23,626 bases of DNA. Source: a virus. The translations under genes and the position numbers were made by a program. The stretch spans positions 1-23,626 of the IMG/VR virus record IMGVR_UViG_3300045135_001265. One strand, written 5' to 3'. Below the pieces are notes generated by a model. The model worked only from the letters and a program-made list of their open reading frames with translations, did no database searches and was not told where the DNA came from. Below, piece by piece: positions 6,688 to 13,678 of this stretch (positions are counted from its first letter, which is position 1; every line of letters begins with the position of its first letter).

Positions 6688-6720
6688 GGGCTTTTCAACT
6701 AGTCAATAGTTGTGTATATT
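6687..6720 (+). promoter_or_regulatory. Promoter-like element, copy 2, heading the head-assembly operon
   Basis: GGGGCTT (6687-6693), -35-like TTTTCA (6692-6697), a 17-base spacer starting ACTAGT (6698-6703), and -10-like TATATT (6715-6720), which matches TATAAT at five of six positions. It copies the layout at 2004-2037 but carries only one ACTAGT. Downstream, the leader contains a small stem, CAAGC/GCTTG (6736-6740 with 6747-6751), and AAGGA just before the cochaperonin ATG at 6793. It would drive the cochaperonin, scaffold and capsid genes. Confidence 0.6.
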
Positions 6721-6792
6721 TAAAATAACGATATTCAAGCGTTTCAGCTTGCAAGGTAACTGTGAACCTAAATCACTGCATAAGGATCAGAG

Positions 6793-7164
6793 ATGTACTC
6801 TGCAGAAAAAATTGAGTTAGACGAAGATACTACTCGTAAATTACCAGAACCAAAAGGTTATAAATTATTAATAGCAATACCTAAGTTAGAGGAAAAGACT
6901 CAAGGTGGTGTTATTATTCCAGATAAATTAAAAGGATTAGAACAAACCGCATCTATTATAGGTTTGGTTATTGCATTAGGAGACGCTGCGTACAAAGATG
7001 CAGATAAGTTTCCTGACGGACCATACTGCAAAGAAGGCGATTTTGTTATATTTAGATCATATTCTGGAACAAGATTTAAACTTAGAGGTGAAGAATTTAG
7101 ATTAATCAACGATGACACAGTTGAGGCTGTCGTTGATGATCCAAGAGAATATACGAGGGTATAA
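6793..7164 (+). CDS. GroES-like cochaperonin (Cpn10)
   Basis: Cpn10 caps the GroEL folding chamber. Phage versions let host GroEL fold the phage capsid protein. The protein shows the Cpn10 pattern: a first strand (KGYKLLIAIPKLEEKT, 21-36), the mobile loop that grips GroEL (QGGVIIPDKLKGLEQ, 37-51), a strand ending GLVIALGD, then EGDFVIFRSYSGTRFKLRGE (81-100) and the last strand EFRLINDDTVEAVV. At 123 aa it is longer than the bacterial protein (about 97 aa), with extra residues at the N-terminus and around 64-80 (DAAYKDADKFPDGPYC). No GroEL partner gene is visible. It directly precedes scaffold and capsid genes, as expected for its role. Confidence 0.93.
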   Translation: MYSAEKIELDEDTTRKLPEPKGYKLLIAIPKLEEKTQGGVIIPDKLKGLEQTASIIGLVIALGDAAYKDADKFPDGPYCKEGDFVIFRSYSGTRFKLRGEEFRLINDDTVEAVVDDPREYTRV

Positions 7165-8171
7165 TGGATAATACAGCAGAAAAATTAGATCAAGACGTTC
7201 AAATAGATGAAAATATTGAAGAGACAAAAGAACAAACAATATCTTTAAATAATGAGCCTGTTGAAGTTGAGGTTGTTGATGATACACCAATAGAAGACAG
7301 AAACAGACCAAAAAGATCTAAAGATACAGAGCCAAATATACCTGATGATGATGAAATCAACAGCTACAAAGGTGATGTGCAAAAAAGAATTAAACAGCTT
7401 AAGTATGAGTATCACGAAGAAAGAAGGCAAAAAGAAGAAGCCAAGAGAACAAGTGATGAAGCTATAGCTCATGCACAAAGGTTGGTAGAAGAAAACAAAA
7501 AATTAAGAAAAACCCTTAATGATGGCGAGTCAGTTCTTGTTGAGCAAGCAAAAGGTAGAGTTGAAGCAGAGCTTGCAAAAGCAAGGCAAGAATATAAAGA
7601 TGCTTATGAGTCAGGAGATCCAGACAAACTTGTAGAAGCACAAGAAAAATTAAATCAAGTGCAAAACGAGAGGTATAGAGTAAATAACTATAGACCTCAA
7701 GTTAGGGCAGAAGAGCCTGAGACTCCTCCACAGGCTACTTCTCGCTCACAGGTTAAAGAACCAACTGGTAAAGATAAAGAATGGCTACAAAAAAATAATG
7801 ATTGGTTTAATCAAGAAGGCTTTGAAGAGATGACAGGTTTTGCTCATGGGCTTCACGCAAAGTTAGTTAGAGCAGGTGTGAACCCATTATTAGAGCCAGA
7901 TGAGTATTATCGTAGAGTGGATAGTTCAATGAGAAAAGCTTTTCCTGAACATTTCCAAGATACAGATATAGAAAACAAGCAGAATACTGAGATAGAAGAG
8001 GTAGAAGCACCTCAGCGTTCTGCTGGTAACGTGGTTGCCCCGGTTAATCGAAGTGCAAAAAAACCACGCAAAGTGCAGTTAACCTCTACCCAAATCGGTC
8101 TCGCAAAGCGACTTGGGCTTACCCCAGAACAATATGCGCAACAATTATTGAAGGAATCATTAAATGGCTAA
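7164..8171 (+). CDS. Scaffolding protein (probable)
   Basis: Scaffold directs capsid protein into a correctly sized prohead and then leaves. The 335 aa are very acidic at the N-terminus (1-70), followed by a long charged coiled coil (about 72-170, QKRIKQLKYEYHEERRQKEE onward), a proline-rich link (about 180-195), and a basic C-terminal helix pair (KVQLTSTQIGLAKRLGLTPE, about 303-322). An acidic coiled coil plus a short basic C-terminus that binds capsid protein is the usual scaffold design. It overlaps the cochaperonin by one base and the next gene by 8, and sits three genes before the capsid protein. The call rests on architecture and position, not on a catalytic motif. Confidence 0.82.
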   Translation: MDNTAEKLDQDVQIDENIEETKEQTISLNNEPVEVEVVDDTPIEDRNRPKRSKDTEPNIPDDDEINSYKGDVQKRIKQLKYEYHEERRQKEEAKRTSDEAIAHAQRLVEENKKLRKTLNDGESVLVEQAKGRVEAELAKARQEYKDAYESGDPDKLVEAQEKLNQVQNERYRVNNYRPQVRAEEPETPPQATSRSQVKEPTGKDKEWLQKNNDWFNQEGFEEMTGFAHGLHAKLVRAGVNPLLEPDEYYRRVDSSMRKAFPEHFQDTDIENKQNTEIEEVEAPQRSAGNVVAPVNRSAKKPRKVQLTSTQIGLAKRLGLTPEQYAQQLLKESLNG

Positions 8172-8598
8172 TAGAGATCCACGCACTACAGATACAAGAG
8201 AAAGTTCAGAGCGTAAAGTTACATGGAAAAGACCGTCAGCTTTACCTGATCCAGCACCTCAAGAAGGCGTAGAGTACAGATGGATTCGTACATCTGCACT
8301 TGGTCAGTCTGACATGACTAATGTATCATCAAAATTTCGTGAAGGCTGGGAGCCAGTAAAATTAGAAGACCATCCTGAGTTGAAGGTTATGTCTGATGTT
8401 GATTCCAGATTCAAAGGTAATGTAGAGGTTGGAGGATTGTTACTTTGCAAGAACTCCAAAGAAAACATGGATGCCAGAAGAGACTATCAACAAGATACAG
8501 CTAAATCACAGATGCAAGCTGTAGATAATAGTTTCATGAAGGAATCTGACCCCCGTATGCCAGTTCTCAGACCAGAGAAAAGCACACGCACTTCGTAA
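8164..8598 (+). CDS. Conserved hypothetical head-region protein (144 aa)
   Basis: The gene starts inside the end of the scaffold gene with GAAGGA upstream. The protein is hydrophilic: a disordered, charged N-terminus (MANRDPRTTDTRESSERKVT), a compact middle (EYRWIRTSALGQSDMTNVSS, SKFREGWEPVKLEDHPELKV, GNVEVGGLLLCKNSKENM) and a polar C-terminus (SDPRMPVLRPEKSTRTS). I recall similar proteins between scaffold and capsid genes of marine phages, without known role. A head-assembly or minor capsid function is inferred from position only. Confidence 0.8.
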   Translation: MANRDPRTTDTRESSERKVTWKRPSALPDPAPQEGVEYRWIRTSALGQSDMTNVSSKFREGWEPVKLEDHPELKVMSDVDSRFKGNVEVGGLLLCKNSKENMDARRDYQQDTAKSQMQAVDNSFMKESDPRMPVLRPEKSTRTS

Positions 8599-8604
8599 TA
8601 AATA

Positions 8605-8616
8605 TTAACAATTAAC
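8605..8616 (+). promoter_or_regulatory. TTAAC-AA-TTAAC motif in the gap before a head gene
   Basis: TTAACAATTAAC lies in the 35-base gap between 8598 and 8634. It has the same two-unit TTAAC spacing as the motifs at 721-732, 1309-1320 and (one mismatch) 10194-10205. GAGG (8621-8624) behind it is the ribosome site of the next gene. Function unknown; chance occurrence in AT-rich DNA is possible. Confidence 0.25.
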
Positions 8617-8633
8617 CGAATGAGGTATAAAAA

Positions 8634-9233
8634 ATGAGTAGCACAGCAGCACCATTTGGACTAAACCCAATCGGCAGACTAGATTCAGGCTCTTTAGAGG
8701 TATTTAGACAATATCCTATTAAGTCTGGTGAATCTACAGCTATAGTCAAAGGTGATGTGGTTCAGCTTGTCAATGCAAGTAATGCAACAACTATTGCAAA
8801 GCAAACTGCGACAGGTGATGGATCAGCCATAGACATAGCAGGTATTTTCATGGGATGCCGTTATACAGACCCAAATACTAAACAGTTGACATTTAGTCAG
8901 CATTTCCCAGCAACTACAGTAGCTGATGATATCATGGCTTATGTAGTAGATGATCCACAGGTATTATTTACTATTCAAGCAGATGGATCTTTCGCTAATG
9001 AAAGAGATATTTATGGTAAAAATGCTCCACTAGTTCAAGGCACAGCAAATACTACATTAGGTATTTCAAGAGTCTCTTTGGATGCATCAGAAATATCAAC
9101 AGCAGCGGCAGATGCTATTAAAATAATCGACTATCTAGGCGGTGATTTAGGTGATGAAAAAGGAAGCAGCTATCCAATTTTAGTATGCAAGTTTAATTAT
9201 CATCAATTATCATCAACTAGCGGCGCATCCTAG
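8634..9233 (+). CDS. Virion structural protein, probable capsid decoration or head protein
   Basis: The 199-aa protein is mainly beta-strand, small-residue rich, starts MSSTAAPFGLNPIGRLDSGS, and contains strand pairs such as STAIVKGDVVQLV (about 34-46), IAGIFMGCRYTD and ILVCKFNYHQL. This composition and the place immediately before the major capsid gene fit a decoration or cement protein that stabilises the shell. GAGG precedes the ATG. There is one 12-base gap to the capsid gene. I recall related proteins as structural in virion proteomes of marine phages, but cannot name a family. Confidence 0.75.
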   Translation: MSSTAAPFGLNPIGRLDSGSLEVFRQYPIKSGESTAIVKGDVVQLVNASNATTIAKQTATGDGSAIDIAGIFMGCRYTDPNTKQLTFSQHFPATTVADDIMAYVVDDPQVLFTIQADGSFANERDIYGKNAPLVQGTANTTLGISRVSLDASEISTAAADAIKIIDYLGGDLGDEKGSSYPILVCKFNYHQLSSTSGAS

Positions 9234-9245
9234 GGAGATTGTAAT

Positions 9246-10151
9246 ATGGCTATATCAAGAGCGCAACTCCTTAAGGAGTTATTACCGGGTCTAAACGCAT
9301 TGTTTGGATTAGAGTATGAAAAGTATGAAGATGAACATACTGAAATATATGAAGTAGAAAACTCAGAGCGTAGTTTTGAAGAAGAAGTAAAGTTATCAGG
9401 CTTTGGGGCAGCCCCAGTGAAGCCAGAAGGCTCTGCTATTTCTTATGACACTGCACAAGAGTCATTTACTTCAAGATACAACCATGAAACTGTGGCTATG
9501 GGCTTTTCAATAACAGAAGAGGCAATGGAAGATAATCTTTATGATTCATTGTCAGCTCGTTATACAAAAGCACTAGCAAGAGCAATGGCATATACAAAGC
9601 AGACAAAAGCTGCTTCATTGCTTAACACAGGCTTTGATACATTTCAAAGTGGTGATGGTGTAACATTGTTTAACACAGCTCACCCAACAGTGGCTGGTGG
9701 CAGCAATAAGAACAGACTAACAACAAACGCTGATTTGAACGAGACATCTCTTGAGCAAGCAGTGATTGATATTGCAGCTTTCGTAGACGAAAGAGGCTTG
9801 TTAATCGCAGCGAGACCAAGAAAGTTAATCGTTCCACCAGCATTGATGTTTGTCGCAACAAGGTTATTACAGACTGACTTAAGGGTTGGTACATCAGATA
9901 ATGACACAAACGCAATCAAGACCAATGGATCAATTCCAGAGGGCTATTCTGTTAACCACTATTTAACAGATACAGATGCGTTTTTCTTAACAACTGATGT
10001 TCCTAACGGCATGAAGATGTTTGTAAGAACACCTATGTCAACATCAATGGATGGGGATTTCAACACAGGTAATGTAAGATACAAAGCCCGTGAGAGATAC
10101 TCATTTGGTGTGTCAGATCCTCTCGGTATGTTTGGTTCACCGGGAGCCTAA
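9246..10151 (+). CDS. Major capsid protein, Mu gpT-like HK97 fold
   Basis: This protein builds the icosahedral shell. The 301-aa sequence has the signature stretch of Mu gpT-type capsid proteins: GFSITEEAMEDNLYDSLSAR (about 86-105), then YTKALARAMAYTKQTKAASL, LNTGFD, and GDGVTLFNTAHPTVAGGSNK. The likely A-domain follows (ARPRKLIVPPALMFVATRLL) and the end is YKARERYSFGVSDPLGMFGS. There is no obvious N-terminal prodomain, so scaffold is supplied separately by the 335-aa gene. A GGGAG ribosome site lies before the ATG. The gene is followed by a hairpin that could cap or reduce transcription, common after capsid genes. Confidence 0.92.
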   Translation: MAISRAQLLKELLPGLNALFGLEYEKYEDEHTEIYEVENSERSFEEEVKLSGFGAAPVKPEGSAISYDTAQESFTSRYNHETVAMGFSITEEAMEDNLYDSLSARYTKALARAMAYTKQTKAASLLNTGFDTFQSGDGVTLFNTAHPTVAGGSNKNRLTTNADLNETSLEQAVIDIAAFVDERGLLIAARPRKLIVPPALMFVATRLLQTDLRVGTSDNDTNAIKTNGSIPEGYSVNHYLTDTDAFFLTTDVPNGMKMFVRTPMSTSMDGDFNTGNVRYKARERYSFGVSDPLGMFGSPGA

Positions 10152-10159
10152 AACCCCTT

Positions 10160-10189
10160 AGAGGGAGCTGTACCTTTCCGGCTCCCTCT
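10160..10189 (+). terminator. Hairpin after the major capsid gene
   Basis: AGAGGGAGC (10160-10168) pairs perfectly with GCTCCCTCT (10181-10189) over 9 bp with a 12-base loop. It starts 8 bases after the capsid stop codon. No T-run follows, so it is either a weak terminator or an mRNA 3' stabiliser that keeps capsid transcript abundant relative to downstream genes. Confidence 0.55.
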
Positions 10190-10243
10190 CACATTAACCC
10201 TTGACTGCATTAGCAGACATTTGCCACGACAAGGAGATTAATC

Positions 10244-10861
10244 ATGGCTAATTCAACTTTTTCAGGTCCAGTCCGATCTAAGGGCGGATTTAATGTAATT
10301 AATGAAAACGCAACAACTGGCGTAATTACAGAAACTGGCTTTTCAATAAATTCAACAGGTCAGTTAATATCTTTAGGTTCAAGAAAAATACAAACTTTTG
10401 TTGGAACTCTTGCTGCCACAGACACTGGTACAGCTTATGCTGATAATGATTGTCTAGTTGAGCTTGGAACACTAAATACAGATCATCCAGATGATTTGGT
10501 AACAGCATCAAAGTTTTTTATTCACAAAGCTGTTATTGGCATTACAACTGCTGCTGGTCAAACTTTAGTAGGTAACTTGGCTTTAAGTTCTACAAGTGGA
10601 ACAGCAACAAATGCGGCTGTATCAGGAACAGAAATAGTTGGCGCAGGCGTAACAGCTTTCTCACCAACATTATCTGCAGCACTTTCTGTAACAGAGATTG
10701 ACATTAACTTTAATAATACAGCTGGTAACTTTCATGTATTTGAGCCAAATGTGTCTGCTCCAATAGCAAATACATTTTTATATGCAAGAACAACAACTAC
10801 TTTAAATGCAGATGCATCAGCCGGTAGATTTACAGTTGAATTAGAATATTCTGTATACTAA
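10244..10861 (+). CDS. Virion structural protein, beta-rich (205 aa)
   Basis: The protein is rich in Thr, Ser, Ala, Gly and short beta-strands. It starts MANSTFSGPVRSKGGFNVIN, an N-terminal pattern (FSGPV..KGGF) that I recall from several marine phage virion proteins, and ends with a strand-rich half (AGRFTVELEYSVY). There are no cysteines beyond one in DNDCLVEL. AAGGAG precedes the ATG. It follows the capsid gene and its hairpin, so a head decoration or fiber role is likely, but which of these cannot be told from sequence. Confidence 0.75.
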   Translation: MANSTFSGPVRSKGGFNVINENATTGVITETGFSINSTGQLISLGSRKIQTFVGTLAATDTGTAYADNDCLVELGTLNTDHPDDLVTASKFFIHKAVIGITTAAGQTLVGNLALSSTSGTATNAAVSGTEIVGAGVTAFSPTLSAALSVTEIDINFNNTAGNFHVFEPNVSAPIANTFLYARTTTTLNADASAGRFTVELEYSVY

Positions 10862-10871
10862 GGAGGTTTAA

Positions 10872-11156
10872 ATGAGTAGTCGCTCAGATGTAAAAGCCTT
10901 CAATTTTGATCAAGGTGACAGCGCCGCTGTTGTTGGTCCAGATAGATCCAGAATAAGACAAGTTGTAATCTTTGGTAATGCTGCGGGAGCATTAACTATA
11001 AAAGATGGTTCAGGTGGTGCAGATTTGTTGGTTCAAAGTTTTCCAACAGGTTTGCATACCTTAAACATCCCAGACCAAGGAATATTAGCTGAAAATGGCG
11101 CTTATATACATGCGTTTACTGGATCTGGTAACAAGATAACTGTGTTCTTGTCATAA
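10872..11156 (+). CDS. Small beta-sandwich virion protein (94 aa)
   Basis: A strong AAGGAGG lies 6 bases before the ATG, implying high expression, as for an abundant virion part. The 94 residues alternate short strands and turns (RIRQVVIFGNAAGALTIKDG, TLNIPDQGILAENGAYIHAF, TGSGNKITVFLS), typical of a small jelly-roll or Ig-like domain. The stop shares a base with the next start. A head decoration or spike component is plausible; no named family is recognised. Confidence 0.75.
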   Translation: MSSRSDVKAFNFDQGDSAAVVGPDRSRIRQVVIFGNAAGALTIKDGSGGADLLVQSFPTGLHTLNIPDQGILAENGAYIHAFTGSGNKITVFLS

Positions 11157-11446
11157 TGGCTGCAAAAAAAGGCACTATGAAAGGTCATACAATCGGAGGT
11201 GGGCATAAGCGGCCCACCAAATCCGGTGCTGGTATGACTGCTAAAGGTGTTGCTAAGTATCGTAGAGATAATCCCGGATCTAAACTTAAAACAGCAGTAA
11301 CAGGCAAAGTAAAGCCCGGCAGTAAAGCGGCAAAGAGGCGTAAGTCTTTTTGTGCTAGATCAGCAGGGCAAATGAAGAAGTTTCCTAAAGCAGCAAAGAA
11401 TCCTAATAGTCGTTTAAGACAAGCTAGAAAAAGGTGGAAGTGTTGA
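11156..11446 (+). CDS. Small, highly basic phage protein (DUF6321-like)
   Basis: Thirty of 96 residues are Lys or Arg (20 and 10 by hand count) against a single Asp and no Glu. The core GMTAKGVAKYRRDNPGSKLK, TAVTGKVKPGSKAAKRRKSF and CARSAGQMKK is strongly conserved in a marine phage family that I recall as DUF6321-like. The charge suggests binding to the packaged DNA or to RNA. It begins the run of lysine-rich small proteins that extends to 15839. The function is not established. An abundant internal head protein or an ejected DNA-binding protein are the main options. Confidence 0.8.
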   Translation: MAAKKGTMKGHTIGGGHKRPTKSGAGMTAKGVAKYRRDNPGSKLKTAVTGKVKPGSKAAKRRKSFCARSAGQMKKFPKAAKNPNSRLRQARKRWKC

Positions 11447-11487
11447 TTAGTAGAGCTTCAATGAAGCAACAGTTGAAAGGTAATAAA

Positions 11488-11880
11488 ATGCCAGATTATA
11501 AAACTAAAGGTGGGGGAAAAATATCCACTGTAAAATCTATATCTAAAGCAGGTCAAAAAATATTAGGTATGAAAAATATTAAAAAACCTGTTCAAAAGAA
11601 AAATGTAGGAAAGTTATTAGAAACATTTTCACCTGCATATAGCATTATGAAAGGCAAAGGACCTGCTAGTAAAATAGCCTCTGCGTTAGGTAAGGCGGCT
11701 GGACCAATGAGTCCAATCGGTCAACTTGCTCAAGATAGAAGAAAAGAAGCTCAAAGAAGAAGAGCTGAAATGCTAGGATCAAATAGGATGACCGAAATGC
11801 CAAGAATGATGGCAGGAGGACCTATTAAAAGAAAAAGACCTATTGACGGCTGTGCTTTAAAAGGAAAAACCAGAGCTTAG
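11488..11880 (+). CDS. Small basic phage protein with C-terminal GG / GKTR motif (130 aa)
   Basis: I place the start at ATG 11488 (MPDYKTKGGGKIS), which has GAAAGG 7 bases upstream. The open frame extends back to a GTG at 11434, and an ATG at 11461 is possible but has no better ribosome site. The protein is rich in Lys, Gly and Ala, with a central helix (QDRRKEAQRRRAEMLG) and a C-terminal tag MMAGGPIKRKRPIDGCALKG followed by KTRA. GG-hydrophobic-Lys motifs like this end several neighbours here. I recall the IDGCA..GKT ending from other marine phage proteins. Function unknown, probably virion-associated. Confidence 0.75.
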   Translation: MPDYKTKGGGKISTVKSISKAGQKILGMKNIKKPVQKKNVGKLLETFSPAYSIMKGKGPASKIASALGKAAGPMSPIGQLAQDRRKEAQRRRAEMLGSNRMTEMPRMMAGGPIKRKRPIDGCALKGKTRA

Positions 11881-11882
11881 TA

Positions 11883-12050
11883 ATGATAGACATTATATGC
11901 CCTAAATGCAAAACAGCATTAAACGAAACAAAAGAAAATTCTATACAATGCAAGGCTTGTAAAATGATTATTTCAGATCATGTGTGGGAAAGTAAGTTTG
12001 GTTATGAATGGGTAAAAGAACTAGAAGAGCTTCAAAATGCCAAGTCGTAA
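11883..12050 (+). CDS. Small zinc-ribbon protein (55 aa)
   Basis: The frame ATG 11883 to TAA 12050 encodes MIDIICPKCKTALNETKENS and so on, with two CxxC knuckles (C6/C9 and C23/C26) 13 residues apart, a classic zinc ribbon. The C-terminal half is acidic/aromatic (DHVWESKFGYEWVKELEELQ). It starts two bases after the previous stop and overlaps the next start by 14 bases, so it is well embedded in the operon. Zinc ribbons this small usually bind nucleic acid or protein partners; no specific partner can be named. Its compactness makes it easy to miss. Confidence 0.8.
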   Translation: MIDIICPKCKTALNETKENSIQCKACKMIISDHVWESKFGYEWVKELEELQNAKS

Positions 12051-12297
12051 CTATCGTGGTGAGTATGACAACTACCACAAAAAACCAGAGCAGAAGAAAA
12101 GAAGAGCCAGTAGAAACACAGCTCGATCTGTAATGAAAACTGCTGGTAAAGTTAAAAAAGGCGATGGTAAAGACGTAGCTCACAAGAATGGCAATCCTAG
12201 AGATAACAAAAAAAAGAATCTTGCAGTAAAGCCTAAATCAGTTAACAGATCTTTTGCTAGAACAAGCAAAGCAAAGAAAGTAAACAGGAGGTCTTGA
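12037..12297 (+). CDS. Basic protein with degenerate HNH-like motif (86 aa)
   Basis: The protein is very basic. The segment GDGKDVAHKNGNPRDNKKKN (42-61) followed by LAV resembles the HNH motif core, in which an HxDGN..DN...NL pattern binds metal. Here the second key position is Asn rather than Asp and no C-terminal His follows, so nuclease activity is doubtful. The N-terminus MPSRNYRGEYDNYHKKPEQK is a pattern I recall from many marine phage genomes. It overlaps the zinc-ribbon gene and abuts the next gene. Likely a nucleic-acid-binding virion or packaging accessory protein; whether it cuts DNA cannot be told. Confidence 0.8.
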   Translation: MPSRNYRGEYDNYHKKPEQKKRRASRNTARSVMKTAGKVKKGDGKDVAHKNGNPRDNKKKNLAVKPKSVNRSFARTSKAKKVNRRS

Positions 12298-12938
12298 TGC
12301 CAGAAAAAACAAAAAAAAGAAAACTTATTGGCAAATATAAAATGATAGACGGAAAACTAGTCTATGATACTAGAGCAGATAAACTCAGGAGAGATGTTTT
12401 AAGCTTTTTGCCTCAAAAAGAGCCGTTTCACAATGATGGTTTTCAAAGCCTTCAAGGATCTGATTCGATGAATAAAGATTCTGATAAGAAAAAAGCTGAT
12501 ATTTACACAGGTAGAACAATAAAAACAAAAAAATCAAAAATTACACAAAAACAAAGAAGTTATAATCCAAGGAACCCATCTCAATCAGCACATCCCAGCG
12601 CACTTAAAGAATTAAAAGCAAAATCAGGAGGCATTATAAAAGTTAAAAGACTAAAAAGCGGTGGCTTTGTGTCTTCAGGCTCTGATGCTGGTGATCTTAA
12701 AATATTAAGAACAGCAAGAAATATAGACGATGGAAGTGCTACTGGCATGAAATCTGGTGGTAAGGTTAAAAAAAGTAGAGTTAATGAAGCAGGTAATTAC
12801 ACTAAACCCGGACTTAGAAAAAGAATATTTAATAGAATAAAAGCAGGTGGCAAGGGAGGAAGACCCGGTCAATGGTCTGCTAGAAAAGCACAGATGATGG
12901 CCAAAGCTTATAAGAAACAAGGTGGCGGCTATAAATAA
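12297..12938 (+). CDS. Basic phage protein with C-terminal DUF5872-like domain (213 aa)
   Basis: The ATG at 12297 is chosen because AGGAGG (12286-12291) lies 5 bases before it; an in-frame TTG three bases earlier is too close. The N-terminal half is polar and lysine-rich. The middle carries GG motifs (KAKSGGIIKVKRLKSGGFVS), and the last 55 residues (NEAGNYTKPGLRKRIFNRIK, then AGGKGGRPGQWSARKAQMMA and KAYKKQGGGYK) match a domain that I recall as DUF5872, common in marine phages and other large viruses. Function of that domain is unknown; its strong positive charge suggests nucleic-acid contact. Stop is 11 bases before the next gene. Confidence 0.82.
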   Translation: MPEKTKKRKLIGKYKMIDGKLVYDTRADKLRRDVLSFLPQKEPFHNDGFQSLQGSDSMNKDSDKKKADIYTGRTIKTKKSKITQKQRSYNPRNPSQSAHPSALKELKAKSGGIIKVKRLKSGGFVSSGSDAGDLKILRTARNIDDGSATGMKSGGKVKKSRVNEAGNYTKPGLRKRIFNRIKAGGKGGRPGQWSARKAQMMAKAYKKQGGGYK

Positions 12939-12949
12939 AGGATTAATTT

Positions 12950-13678
12950 ATGGTTGTTGCCGAAATATTAACTGGAATTGCTTTAGTAAAAAAAAGTGTT
13001 GATTTCATAAAAGAAAATATATCTACCGTTCAAGATATACAAGGCATAGCCAAACAAATAGATGGCTTCTTTCTTGGTGAAGAACAAATGAACAAAGGCC
13101 AAGGTAAAGGTATGGGCCTTAAAGAGCAGTTTGGGATAGAGTCAAGTGCAACAGATTTTATAGATAGAAAGCTTCTTGAAGAAAAACGTCAGGAATTAAA
13201 ACAAATAATAAATCTTAGATTTGGACCAACTGCTTGGGATACAATATTAGCTGAAAGAGCAGAAAGAATAAATCAAGCCAAAGAAGCCCAAAGACAAGCT
13301 AGAATAAAAGCAAGACAACAAAGAGATGAAATATTAGAGGTTCTTAAATGGGTGGCATATGGGTTTATTATCATTGGTTTAGTGATGGCAGCGTTGGTTG
13401 TAGGTGTAAAAGTCTTTGCGAAAGAGTACACAAGAGATCAAAAAATAAGAAATGGTACTTTGGTTCTTCCAAAAATGACTACTTGCAGGTTAATGAAGCA
13501 AAAAGTTTTCAAAGATAAAATGGCTTGTATTTATAGAGGCGCAAATAAAACCTACGAATTAGAATTTACGGATATTAGGGTAGGTTGTCCTAAGCAGTAT
13601 AAATGTGTTTTAAATCCTAATGGCGAAGAGCCATCAATAGACAAGGTTATGGAGAGCTTAAGGAGCATTGCAAAATGA
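12950..13678 (+). CDS. Single-pass membrane protein with long helical N-terminus (242 aa)
   Basis: Residues 1-20 are moderately hydrophobic, followed by a helical region (DFIKENISTVQDIQGIAKQI) and a charged coiled coil (about 75-130, LLEEKRQELKQIINLRFGPT, RINQAKEAQRQARIKARQQR). A clear membrane helix (WVAYGFIIIGLVMAALVVGV, about 133-152) separates it from a C-terminal domain of about 90 residues with four cysteines (TTCRL, MACIY, GCPKQYKC), which could make disulfides if periplasmic. I recall such proteins in late operons of marine phages, without a known role. Lysis, ejection or membrane tethering are possible. It ends inside the start of a 36-aa gene. Confidence 0.8.
   Translation: MVVAEILTGIALVKKSVDFIKENISTVQDIQGIAKQIDGFFLGEEQMNKGQGKGMGLKEQFGIESSATDFIDRKLLEEKRQELKQIINLRFGPTAWDTILAERAERINQAKEAQRQARIKARQQRDEILEVLKWVAYGFIIIGLVMAALVVGVKVFAKEYTRDQKIRNGTLVLPKMTTCRLMKQKVFKDKMACIYRGANKTYELEFTDIRVGCPKQYKCVLNPNGEEPSIDKVMESLRSIAK

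Noticed and set aside
6736-6751. CAAGC/GCTTG stem in the cochaperonin leader as a terminator or thermosensor
   Set aside because: Only 5 bp and no T-run; too weak to claim a function.
11434-11487. N-terminal extension (GTG start) of the basic-protein gene at 11488
   Set aside because: The extension overlaps the previous gene, lacks a ribosome site, and the ATG at 11488 has GAAAGG at a good distance.
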